Source of the DNA: Gammaproteobacteria bacterium
Lineage (GTDB): Bacteria > Pseudomonadota > Gammaproteobacteria > Steroidobacterales > Steroidobacteraceae
Reading direction: 5' to 3'
Assembly (NCBI GenBank): GCA_003156695.1
Contig: PMHN01000235.1
Location: 1,861 to 9,385 of the forward strand
DNA length: 7,525 nucleotides
Position 1 is the first letter of the stretch. Every line of letters begins with the position of its first letter. This document shows positions 1-6,434 of this stretch, piece after piece. Both the position numbers and the translations under genes were made by a program. The notes beneath the pieces are model-generated. The model searched no databases. It was not told the origin of the DNA and worked only from the letters and a program-made list of their open reading frames with translations.

Positions 1-71
1 GTTCGTGTTTAGCACGGACGCCGCACGCTTATATCGGCAGCTTTCCGTAAAGGTTCGGTTGATCGTGCGTG

Positions 72-1409
72 ATGCGGGACGTACATAAACACATGACCGG
101 TCCGTCCAAAAGGTTGCCAAGAATAAAAAGTGAAGTCGTGCCGACGAGTAAACCGCGGCTTTGGAAGGTGCTCGGGCCCGGTCTCATCACTGGCGCAGCG
201 GATGACGACCCCAGCGGAATTGCGACTTACTCACAAGCCGGTGCCCAGTACGGCTTTCAGCTTGCTTGGACACTGGTAATCACTTTCCCGCTGATGGTGG
301 CCATTCAGGCCATTTGCGCGCGCATCGGGCGCACGACGGGGCGAGGGATAGCGGGTAACCTTCGTCAGTACTACCCCGTGTGGGTGGTACATCTGCTTGC
401 GATGCTTTTATTCGTCGCGAACGCTTTGAATATCGGCGCGGATCTTGGCGCCATGGCGGAAGCGACACGGCTGTTGGCGCCTCAAGTTGCTGCGTGGATC
501 TATATTCTCGCGTTCAGCGCAATTTGCACCGTGACGCAGGTACTGTTCAAGCACACGCGTTATATCGCCATTTTGAAATGGCTTTCTCTGTCCCTGTTCG
601 CTTACGTGGCCACGCTCCTCACGGTGCACTTGTCATGGCCCGAGCTTGCCCAGGGACTGTTGGTGCCCCATTTTCAATCTGGCGGAGACTTCTGGCTGGT
701 AGTCGTGGCCATCTTCGGTACAACGATCAGCCCCTACCTTTTCTTCTGGCAGGCATCGCAGGAAGTAGAGGATACGAAAGCGCATCCTGAGCGGCAGCCG
801 CTTCTGCAGAAGCCGCGTCAAGGCACGCGTGCATTGGCACGAATTCGGCTTGATACCCTGGTCGGCATGGGATTTTCCAATTTGATCGCATTGGCGATTC
901 TGGTGACCGCGGGAGCCACGTTACACGCTGCGCACATCACACAGATCGAAAGTGCATCCCAGGCGGCTCAAGCGCTGCGGCCTCTCGCGGGCGACTTTGC
1001 ATTCGTCATTTTCGCATTGGGCATCATTGCAACAGGATTGCTTGCGGTGCCCGTGCTCGCCGGTTCGGCGGCGTATGCGCTGGGGGAGGCGCGCCGCTGG
1101 CCGGTGGGACTGGCCCGCGAAGCGCTCCAGGCGAGGGCCTTTTATGCAACCATCACAATCGCTACGGTCCTTGGTGCTCTGATCAATGTTCTGCACGTTA
1201 ACGCTGTGAGGACTTTGATATGGGCCGCGGTGGTTAACGGCATCGTCGCGGTCCCAGTGATGGCATTCTTGGTGCTGATGGCGACGAGCCGACGAATCAT
1301 GGGGAAGTTTCGGATCGGCCCTGTGTGGGCCGTCGTGGCTTGGGGCGCGACGGCTCTTATGGCCGCAGCGAGCCTCACGTTCATCGTGGCCTCGGTCGGT
1401 GGTCGTTAG
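72..1409 (+). CDS. NRAMP-superfamily metal-ion transporter, divergent branch
   Basis: This is an inner-membrane transporter of the NRAMP (LeuT-fold) superfamily, whose classical members import Mn2+ or Fe2+ with protons. Numbering from the GTG at 69, I see about eleven hydrophobic segments (roughly residues 36-52, 62-84, 106-130, 143-160, 170-188, 208-230, 262-284, 310-338, 358-380, 383-405, 418-442), and 446 residues is a normal family length. Helix 1 reads GPGLITGAADDDPSG (37-50 region) and helix 6 reads TTISPYLFFWQ (218-228). These align with the classical DPGN and MPH metal-site motifs, but the Asn and the Met ligand are replaced. Membership of the superfamily is firm; the transported ion is not known, and mntH would be an over-call. 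The start is unclear: GTG at 69, ATG at 72 and ATG at 93 are all in frame. None has a strong Shine-Dalgarno (AAAGG at 49-53 is far, GGGA at 76-79 lies 13 bases before 93). The product from any of them keeps helix 1. It is separated from the downstream operon by 153 bases and shows no functional link to it. Confidence 0.9.
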   Translation: MRDVHKHMTGPSKRLPRIKSEVVPTSKPRLWKVLGPGLITGAADDDPSGIATYSQAGAQYGFQLAWTLVITFPLMVAIQAICARIGRTTGRGIAGNLRQYYPVWVVHLLAMLLFVANALNIGADLGAMAEATRLLAPQVAAWIYILAFSAICTVTQVLFKHTRYIAILKWLSLSLFAYVATLLTVHLSWPELAQGLLVPHFQSGGDFWLVVVAIFGTTISPYLFFWQASQEVEDTKAHPERQPLLQKPRQGTRALARIRLDTLVGMGFSNLIALAILVTAGATLHAAHITQIESASQAAQALRPLAGDFAFVIFALGIIATGLLAVPVLAGSAAYALGEARRWPVGLAREALQARAFYATITIATVLGALINVLHVNAVRTLIWAAVVNGIVAVPVMAFLVLMATSRRIMGKFRIGPVWAVVAWGATALMAAASLTFIVASVGGR

Positions 1410-1562
1410 TCGACAAGCCCGTACGTGGCGCAGCGCGGCTACATGCTTCAGATGACGCCGGATTTCCATTTCTTCACCGACATCGCACCGCGATCGAGCA
1501 GCACTCGAAAATGTGGTATGAACTACCGACGCTGCGCTGTTTAACTGTTTCGGGGTGACCTC

Positions 1563-2024
1563 ATGTCGACATCATTCGTGCTCAACGGCGCCTCGACCAC
1601 CCTGGATGCTGACCCGGCCATGCCGTTGCTCTGGGCCATCCGGGAGGTTTCCGGATTACATGGGACCAAGTTCGGCTGCGGCATGGCGCTGTGCGGTGCG
1701 TGCACGCTGCATGTGGACGGTGAAGCCGTCCGGTCGTGCGTAATGCCATTGTCGAGCGTGGCTGGTAAACAGGTGACCACCATCGAGGGCCTGCAGAGCA
1801 AGGCAGCCAAGGCGGTACAAGCGGCGTGGATACAGCTTCAGGTACCCCAGTGCGGCTACTGTCAAAGCGGTCAAGTCATGTCGGCGACGGCGCTTCTGGA
1901 GAAGAACACGGCGCCGACGGATGCCGACATCGACGGTGCGATGAGTGGCAATATTTGCCGTTGCGCGACGTATTCCCGCATCCGTGCCGCGATTCACGCG
2001 GCCGCACAATCCATCAAGGCCTAG
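1563..2024 (+). CDS. iorA: (2Fe-2S)-binding small subunit of an isoquinoline 1-oxidoreductase-type molybdenum hydroxylase
   Basis: This is the iron-sulfur subunit of a xanthine-oxidase-family enzyme; it carries electrons from the molybdenum site to the cytochrome. Of its 153 residues, the N-terminal plant-ferredoxin fold holds one cluster (C39, C44, C47 in [16 protein letters not shown], then C59). The C-terminal four-helix domain holds the second (QCGYCQSGQ with C97 and C100, then [12 protein letters not shown] with C132 and C134). All eight cluster ligands are present and the length is typical. The ATG is preceded by GGGGTGA at 1552-1558. It has no signal peptide, so it would have to be exported folded together with the Tat-tagged large subunit, as is known for related periplasmic aldehyde oxidoreductases. 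Its stop is three bases before the next start, which implies co-translation. The symbol marks the family (iorA-like); isoquinoline as substrate is not shown. No convincing promoter could be picked in the 153 bases upstream. Confidence 0.95.
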   Translation: MSTSFVLNGASTTLDADPAMPLLWAIREVSGLHGTKFGCGMALCGACTLHVDGEAVRSCVMPLSSVAGKQVTTIEGLQSKAAKAVQAAWIQLQVPQCGYCQSGQVMSATALLEKNTAPTDADIDGAMSGNICRCATYSRIRAAIHAAAQSIKA

Positions 2025-2027
2025 CTC

Positions 2028-4214
2028 ATGACCCGAACTTCACTGGCCGCTGTTCGCCCCACCCGGCGTGAGTTTCTGCAAGCCGCCGGCTCTGTGACCA
2101 CGATGGCGCTCACCATCGGCTTCGAATGGCTGGGCCCGAGCCGCCGCGCGGCGGCCGCTGGCGCCAGTCCTGCTGTTTTTGCACCCAATGCGTTCTTGCG
2201 CATCGGCGCGGACGGCAGCGTGACGGTCATCGCCAAGCATGTCGAAATGGGACAAGGCGCCTACACCGGCATTGCCACCGTACTTGCCGAAGAACTCGAT
2301 GCCGATTGGGCGCACGTGCGGGTGGAAAGCGCTCCCGCGAATGTGAAGCTGTATGCCAATTCAGCCTTCGGCATGCAGGGAACCGGGGGCAGCTCGGCGA
2401 TGGCGAATTCCTGGTCGCAGCTGCGCGAAGCTGGCGCCAAGGGGCGGGCGATGCTGCTTACCGCGGCGGCGAAGGACTGGAAAGTGCCCGTGACGGAGCT
2501 CACCACCGAAAAAGGCGTCGTCTTCCACGCCGGCAGCAAGCGCAAGGCGGGCTATGGCTCCCTCACGGCCAAGGCCGCGGCGCTGCCCGTACCCGACAAG
2601 GTGACGCTCAAGGATCCGAAAGATTTCAAACTGATCGGACGGCACGTCCCCCGCGTCGACGTGCCGGCAAAGGTCGACGGCACCGCTGTGTTCACCCTGG
2701 ATGTCGCATTACCCGGAATGCTCGTGGCGTTGCTCAAACGGCCGCCGCTCTTCGGTGCGACGGTCAAATCGTTCGATCCGACAGCAGCCAGCGCCGTGCC
2801 GGGCGTTGTCAAAGTGGTGCAGGTGCCGCATGGCGTTGCGGTGGTCGCCAGGAGTTTCTGGGCGGCCAAGCAAGGGCGCGACGCGCTCGTGGTGGACTGG
2901 GATGACACCCATGCGGAAAAGCGCAGCTCGTCGGAAATGATGAACGAGTACCGGCATCTCGCCGAGCAACCCGCCCTCTCCGCGCGCAAGGTGGGCGACG
3001 CGGTCCCGGCAATCAAGAATGCGGCCCATACGGTGTCCGCGAGCTACGAATTTCCCTATCTCGCGCACGCTCCAATGGAGCCGCTCGATGCGGTGGTCAA
3101 GCTGACCGCCACCAGCTGCGAGATTTGGGCAGGCGATCAATTTCAAACCGTCGATCAGGCGAATGCCGCCAAGACGGCCGGACTGGATCCTCAGCACGTC
3201 AGCATCAATACGCTATATGCCGGCGGCAGCTTCGGCCGGCGCGCCAACGTTGGATCCGACTACATCGTGGAAGCCGTATCGATCGCGAAGGCCTACGGCG
3301 CCGACGGCACGCCGATCAAGCTGCAATGGACGCGTGAGGACGATATCCATGGGGGTCTGTATCGACCCATGTACTTTCACAAGCTCGAGGCAGGCTTGAA
3401 CGAGAAGAAGGAACTCATCGCGTGGCGGCACGTCATCGTGGGTCAGTCGATCATGGCCGGCGGGCCCTTCGAGGTCATGGTCAAGAACGGCATCGACCCC
3501 ACCTCGGTCGAGGGCGCTGCGACCATTGCGTATGAAATACCCAATATCGACGTCGAGCTATCCACCACCAGGAGCGCCGTGCCGGTGCTCTGGTGGCGCG
3601 TGGTGGGCAGTTCGCACACCACGTTCGCGGTCGAGGCGTTCATCGACGAAGTCGCGCACGCGGCCGGGAAGGATCCGTTTGCGTTCCGCCGTGATCTGCT
3701 CGGGCATGAGCCGCGCATGAAGGCCGTGCTGGAACTCGCGGCCGACAAGGCGGGCTGGAGCGCCCCCTTGCCGAAAGGCAAAGGCCGCGGCATTGCGGTG
3801 GGCGAAGCGTTCAACACGTATGTGGCGCAGGTGGCCGAAGTCACCGTCGATGACGCGGGTCGCGTGACCGTGGATCGAGTGGTGTGCGCGGTCGATTGCG
3901 GCATCCCCATCAACCCCGACGTCATCGCGGCGCAGATGGAAGGCGGCATCGGCTTCGGTCTGGGGGCGGTGCTGTACGGCGCCATTACTTTGAAGAATGG
4001 CCGCGTAGAACAGGATAATTTCAACAATTATCGTGTTCTGCGCATCAATGAAATGCCGAAGGTCGAGGTGCACATCGTGCCGTCGGCCGAGGCACCCACG
4101 GGGGTCGGCGAGCCCGGGGTCGCACCCATCGGTCCGGCGGTCGCCAATGCGATCTTTGCCGCGACGGGCACGCGCGTCCACCTGCTGCCGTTCCCGAAGT
4201 CCAGCAAGGCCTGA
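2028..4214 (+). CDS. iorB: Molybdopterin-binding catalytic subunit, isoquinoline 1-oxidoreductase beta / aldehyde dehydrogenase type, Tat-exported
   Basis: This is the catalytic subunit of a xanthine-dehydrogenase-family hydroxylase, which inserts a water-derived oxygen into an N-heterocycle or aldehyde at a molybdopterin centre. The 728 residues begin with a twin-arginine signal (TRREFL at 12-17, hydrophobic stretch to about 34, Ala-rich region to 46), so it acts in the periplasm. Family blocks follow in order: [19 protein letters not shown] (73-91), [12 protein letters not shown] (118-129), [17 protein letters not shown] (209-225), AHAPMEP (346-352), GGSFGRR (399-405), LQWTREDD (432-439), [15 protein letters not shown] (522-536), DCGIPINPD (623-631) and [14 protein letters not shown] (691-704). 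Glu695 in the last block is the conserved active-site glutamate of the family. The length is usual for IorB and nothing is missing. It lies 3 bases after the iron-sulfur subunit and 15 before the cytochrome. Related systems are isoquinoline oxidoreductase, nicotinate dehydrogenase NicAB and the acetic-acid-bacteria aldehyde dehydrogenases. Choosing among these substrates is not possible from sequence. Confidence 0.95.
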   Translation: MTRTSLAAVRPTRREFLQAAGSVTTMALTIGFEWLGPSRRAAAAGASPAVFAPNAFLRIGADGSVTVIAKHVEMGQGAYTGIATVLAEELDADWAHVRVESAPANVKLYANSAFGMQGTGGSSAMANSWSQLREAGAKGRAMLLTAAAKDWKVPVTELTTEKGVVFHAGSKRKAGYGSLTAKAAALPVPDKVTLKDPKDFKLIGRHVPRVDVPAKVDGTAVFTLDVALPGMLVALLKRPPLFGATVKSFDPTAASAVPGVVKVVQVPHGVAVVARSFWAAKQGRDALVVDWDDTHAEKRSSSEMMNEYRHLAEQPALSARKVGDAVPAIKNAAHTVSASYEFPYLAHAPMEPLDAVVKLTATSCEIWAGDQFQTVDQANAAKTAGLDPQHVSINTLYAGGSFGRRANVGSDYIVEAVSIAKAYGADGTPIKLQWTREDDIHGGLYRPMYFHKLEAGLNEKKELIAWRHVIVGQSIMAGGPFEVMVKNGIDPTSVEGAATIAYEIPNIDVELSTTRSAVPVLWWRVVGSSHTTFAVEAFIDEVAHAAGKDPFAFRRDLLGHEPRMKAVLELAADKAGWSAPLPKGKGRGIAVGEAFNTYVAQVAEVTVDDAGRVTVDRVVCAVDCGIPINPDVIAAQMEGGIGFGLGAVLYGAITLKNGRVEQDNFNNYRVLRINEMPKVEVHIVPSAEAPTGVGEPGVAPIGPAVANAIFAATGTRVHLLPFPKSSKA

Positions 4215-4229
4215 GCACGAGGCAATTCG

Positions 4230-5591
4230 ATGAACACACCTGAGAACGGACGAGCGCGACATCCTATTCTCTGGACGCTGGGCGTGTTAGTGGCGGTCGC
4301 CGTCGCCTTCGCCGGCTATCTGGTGTTTGCACCCGGTCCCACCGCATTTGCGCAGGGCAAGCGGGTCGCCCTGGCGGACTACCACGACAAGGACCCGACC
4401 GGTGTGCCCGAGGAACTCAAGTCGGCGAGCCTCATCGAGCGCGGCGAATATCTGACGCGCGCGGCGGACTGCGCGGCGTGCCACACGGTCAAGGGCGGGG
4501 AGCCCTTCGCCGGCGGGCGTGCCTTCGTGTTGCCGTTCGGCACGATGTATTCCACCAATATCACCCCGGATGTCGACACGGGCATCGGCGCCTACACCGA
4601 TGCCGACTTTTTGAATGCGGTCCACAAGGGCGTCGGCCGCGGCAACGTCAGGCTGTATCCGGCGATGCCGTACGCGAGTTATACGTACATGTCGGATGCG
4701 GACGCGCTGGCGATCAAGGCGTATTTGTTTACGCTCAAACCGCTGCATGCGCCGGCGCCGCAGAACACGCTGGCATTTCCCTTCAACCAGCGAAGCCTGA
4801 TGGGCATCTGGTCGGCGATGTTCAACCCCGATAAGCGCTATGAGCCCAATGTCGAGCGTGACGCCGTATGGAATCGGGGCGCGTACCTGGCCGAAGCCAT
4901 GGGTCATTGCGGCGAGTGCCATACACCGCGCAACCTGGCCTTCGCCTTGAACAATCGGCAGAAATTCGCCGGCGCCGTCCAGGCGGGCTGGCGCGCGTAC
5001 AACATCACGCCCGATCGCAGCAGCGGCGTGGGGGCCTGGAGCGATGCGGATATGTCGCATTATCTGTCCACGGGACATGCGGATGGGCGGGGTACGGCGT
5101 CGGGTCCCATGGGCGAAGCGGTCGATGAAAGCCTGAGTCATTTGAAGGCGAGCGATCTTGCGGCAATGGTGACCTATCTGCGCACGGTGCCGAGTGTCGC
5201 TACCGGGGACCTGCCGGAGCCGCGAGCCGCTCCGGCGGCCGCTACGTTTGCGCAGAGCGTCGGCTCCCATGCTGAGCCGAGCGGCAGGGCAGTTTACGAA
5301 GGCGCGTGCGCCGGGTGCCACGGGTGGACGGGAATCAGCCCCGGAATCGCGTCGGCAGCCTTGACGGGTACGCGCGCCGTCAACGATGCCACCGCGACCA
5401 ACGTCGCTCAGGTCATCATCCACGGTGGTGAACGGCAGGCGCAGGCGGGGCCATCGAACATGCCGGCCTTCGGCAGTACCTATTCGGACAGCGAGATTGC
5501 GAGCGTTGCGAACTACGTGACGGCGCGGTTCGGCACGAAGGCGGCGGATCTCACGGCCGACCAGGTAGCGAAATTGCGGACGCTGGATTAG
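4230..5591 (+). CDS. Membrane-anchored tri-haem cytochrome c, electron acceptor of the molybdenum hydroxylase
   Basis: This is a c-type cytochrome subunit resembling those of alcohol and aldehyde dehydrogenases; it takes electrons from the iron-sulfur subunit and passes them to quinone or the terminal oxidase chain. The 453 residues start with a short basic stretch and one hydrophobic segment (about 12-33), a membrane anchor or uncleaved signal; AFA at 39-41 could be a weak cleavage site. Three haem sites are visible: CAACH (81-85), CGECH (227-231) and CAGCH (360-364). Likely axial methionines are M146 (LYPAMPY), M294 (GPMGEAV) and M411 (NMPAFG), so all three haems should be His/Met ligated. 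Two paralogous halves (about 70-175 and 215-320) each carry an NITPD-type segment, and the third domain is joined by an Ala/Pro-rich linker (about 325-350). ACGAGG at 4217-4222 is a good ribosome site. The 15-base spacing after the catalytic subunit marks it as the third operon gene. The electron acceptor is inferred. Confidence 0.94.
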   Translation: MNTPENGRARHPILWTLGVLVAVAVAFAGYLVFAPGPTAFAQGKRVALADYHDKDPTGVPEELKSASLIERGEYLTRAADCAACHTVKGGEPFAGGRAFVLPFGTMYSTNITPDVDTGIGAYTDADFLNAVHKGVGRGNVRLYPAMPYASYTYMSDADALAIKAYLFTLKPLHAPAPQNTLAFPFNQRSLMGIWSAMFNPDKRYEPNVERDAVWNRGAYLAEAMGHCGECHTPRNLAFALNNRQKFAGAVQAGWRAYNITPDRSSGVGAWSDADMSHYLSTGHADGRGTASGPMGEAVDESLSHLKASDLAAMVTYLRTVPSVATGDLPEPRAAPAAATFAQSVGSHAEPSGRAVYEGACAGCHGWTGISPGIASAALTGTRAVNDATATNVAQVIIHGGERQAQAGPSNMPAFGSTYSDSEIASVANYVTARFGTKAADLTADQVAKLRTLD

Positions 5592-5619
5592 CTAAGCCGC
5601 GTAGGTCATCGCATTAAAT

Positions 5620-5625
5620 AAGGAG
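5620..5625 (+). promoter_or_regulatory. Strong ribosome binding site deciding the GFA-family start
   Basis: AAGGAG ends six bases before the ATG at 5632, which is the ideal spacing. It supports that ATG over the GTG at 5628, which is in another frame and only two bases from the site. Confidence 0.8.
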
Positions 5626-5631
5626 CCGTGG

Positions 5632-6072
5632 ATGAAGGCCGCCATAGATCCTATCAGCGGCGCTTGCCATTGCGGTGGGGTGCGGCTCACAGCAACGCTG
5701 ACCGATGGGCTTCGGTCGGCGCGGCGCTGTACGTGTTCGTACTGTCGCATGCGCGGGGCGATTGCGGTGTCCGCGGATCTGGACGGCATCAACATTACTC
5801 AAGGCAGCGAATTGCTCACCGTTTACCAGTTCAACACCAACACCGCAAAGCATTACTTCTGCTCGCGCTGTGGCATCTACACCCATCACCAGCGCCGTTC
5901 AAATCCCAAGCAATACGCTGTCAATGTCGCATGCCTTGAGGGGATGAGTCCGTTCGATTTTCAAGAGGTTCCGGTCTACGACGGTACCCGCCATACCGCA
6001 GATGGATTTCCTCTGACAAGAACTGGGACCTTGATTTTCAGAGCTGCTGAGGTCACATCCGGCGCAAGCTGA
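5632..6072 (+). CDS. GFA-family (glutathione-dependent formaldehyde-activating enzyme-like / CENP-V fold) zinc protein
   Basis: This is a 146-residue cytosolic protein of the GFA family, small zinc proteins named after the Paracoccus enzyme that was reported to speed S-hydroxymethylglutathione formation. Most bacterial members have no tested activity. All seven family cysteines are present in the expected spacing: CHC (C12, C14), CTCSYC (C33, C35, C38) and CSRC (C77, C80). The typical GGVRLTA block follows the first pair, and the AVNVACLEG block (96-104) follows the last pair. The length is usual for the single-domain form. The start is fixed by an AAGGAG six bases upstream. It sits 40 bases after the cytochrome gene on the same strand, so it could be co-transcribed and deal with an aldehyde or thiol adduct linked to the hydroxylase, but that is inference from position only. 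The family is sure; the reaction is not. Confidence 0.92.
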   Translation: MKAAIDPISGACHCGGVRLTATLTDGLRSARRCTCSYCRMRGAIAVSADLDGINITQGSELLTVYQFNTNTAKHYFCSRCGIYTHHQRRSNPKQYAVNVACLEGMSPFDFQEVPVYDGTRHTADGFPLTRTGTLIFRAAEVTSGAS

Positions 6073-6111
6073 TGAGCGCAGCTGACTGACTGGTGCTGGC
6101 CGCACACTCCG

Positions 6112-6137
6112 CCGCCGGCGAATGCCCCAACCGGCGG
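6112..6137 (+). terminator. Possible stem-loop downstream of the GFA-family gene
   Basis: CCGCCGG at 6112-6118 pairs perfectly with CCGGCGG at 6131-6137 around a 12-base loop, 40 bases after the GFA-family stop. There is no clear T-run after it (ATGTTGGCTCTTCT), so it would be a poor intrinsic terminator and could be chance in GC-rich DNA. Confidence 0.25.
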
Positions 6138-6159
6138 ATGTTGGCTCTTCTGAGACATT

Positions 6160-6204
6160 GGCGACTGGGCGGATTCGGGGAGATCAGCGAATCCCCATAT
6201 CGCC
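6160..6204 (+). terminator. Two-tier stem-loop, possible transcription end of the upstream genes
   Basis: An outer stem GGCGA (6160-6164) / TCGCC (6200-6204) encloses an internal loop and then a perfect seven-base stem GGATTCG (6171-6177) / CGAATCC (6188-6194) with a ten-base loop. Only TTT follows shortly (6208-6210), so intrinsic termination is possible but not convincing. An alternative inner pairing GGGGA (6177-6181) / TCCCC (6192-6196) also exists. Confidence 0.3.
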
Positions 6205-6293
6205 AGGTTTAACGTCGCGGTCCCATCTCGATGCTACTTACGGCGGAGCGATCCCAATCGCGGACTGCCCACTAACGGGGCCAAGACACCATA

Positions 6294-6303
6294 TCTTATA
6301 AGA
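6294..6303. promoter_or_regulatory. AT-rich palindrome, possible -10 element or operator of the lipoprotein gene
   Basis: TCTTATAAGA is a perfect ten-base palindrome in otherwise GC-rich DNA, 131 bases before the lipoprotein start. It contains TATAAG (6297-6302), which resembles a -10 box, but 17 bases upstream there is no good -35 hexamer. It may be a regulator site, a promoter part or chance. Confidence 0.25.
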
Positions 6304-6348
6304 ATCTCGTAGACGGACTGCCATCCCGTGCGTCGCCCCACCACTGAG

Positions 6349-6370
6349 GCGGGAACGGCGACTTTCCCGC
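6349..6370 (+). promoter_or_regulatory. Stem-loop in the presumed leader of the lipoprotein gene
   Basis: GCGGGAA (6349-6355) pairs perfectly with TTCCCGC (6364-6370) around an eight-base loop, ending 64 bases before the start codon. The loop contains GGCGAC (6357-6362), which is complementary to GTCGCC on both sides (6332-6337 and 6394-6399), so alternative pairings are possible. No known riboswitch class was recognised. Confidence 0.3.
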
Positions 6371-6434
6371 AATTTGAACTGAGTCCAGGGATTGTCGCCA
6401 CTTAAACGCAGTTCCAACGTCACGGAGAATACCA

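Larger units (their letters stand above)
1563..5591 (+). other. Probable operon: periplasmic molybdenum hydroxylase with dedicated cytochrome
   Basis: Three genes on the same strand are separated by only 3 and 15 bases, each with a sensible start, and their products are complementary parts of one electron path. The order is small iron-sulfur subunit, large molybdenum subunit, then cytochrome. No terminator-like hairpin lies between them. The downstream GFA-family gene, 40 bases further, may be a fourth member. Genes for cofactor sulfuration and insertion (XdhC type) or molybdenum cofactor cytidylyltransferase (MocA type), which often accompany such sets, are not within the window. Confidence 0.85.
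6073..6434 (+). other. 362-base non-coding region with inverted repeats
   Basis: No reading frame here shows recognisable protein features. The stretch holds several perfect short inverted repeats (arms 6112-6118/6131-6137, 6171-6177/6188-6194, 6349-6355/6364-6370), a ten-base AT-rich palindrome at 6294-6303, and a nine-base direct repeat CGGACTGCC at 6261-6269 and 6314-6322. It must contain the promoter and leader of the lipoprotein gene that starts at 6435, and probably the transcription end of the genes upstream. A clear sigma70 promoter with both boxes at good spacing could not be assigned. Confidence 0.7.

Noticed and set aside
8..35. Possible promoter before the transporter (TTTAGC at 8-13 and TATATC at 30-35)
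   Set aside because: The -35 match is poor, and the window begins too close to judge alternatives.
921..1469. 182-codon - strand frame over the end of the transporter gene
   Set aside because: The translation is rich in Arg, His and Cys without pattern, while the + strand encodes conserved membrane helices there.
1482..1494. Small inverted repeat ATCGC-acc-GCGAT between the transporter and the operon
   Set aside because: It has only five base pairs and a three-base loop, with no T-run after it. It is too common in GC-rich DNA to call a terminator or operator.
1512..1545. Possible promoter for the hydroxylase operon (TATGAA or TTTAAC as -10)
   Set aside because: Neither has a believable -35 hexamer at 16-18 bases, so no promoter is claimed.
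2126..2905. 259-codon + strand frame inside the molybdenum subunit in another frame
   Set aside because: It is an Arg/Gly/Ala-rich frame-shifted reading of the catalytic gene. The main frame is intact across the whole stretch, so it is neither an overlapping gene nor a sign of frameshift.
3443..4262. Overlapping - strand frames (194 and 234 codons) opposite the molybdenum subunit
   Set aside because: They lie wholly over conserved catalytic blocks of the + strand gene, and their translations show no family features.
4287..5423. Long open frame of 378 codons on the - strand opposite the cytochrome gene
   Set aside because: The + strand frame has three haem motifs with matching axial Met sites. 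The antisense product is Arg/His-rich, low in complexity and has no recognisable domain, as expected of a shadow frame in GC-rich coding DNA.
6374..6407. TTGAAC and TTAAAC as a promoter pair before the lipoprotein gene
   Set aside because: The spacer is 22 bases, too long for a sigma70 promoter.
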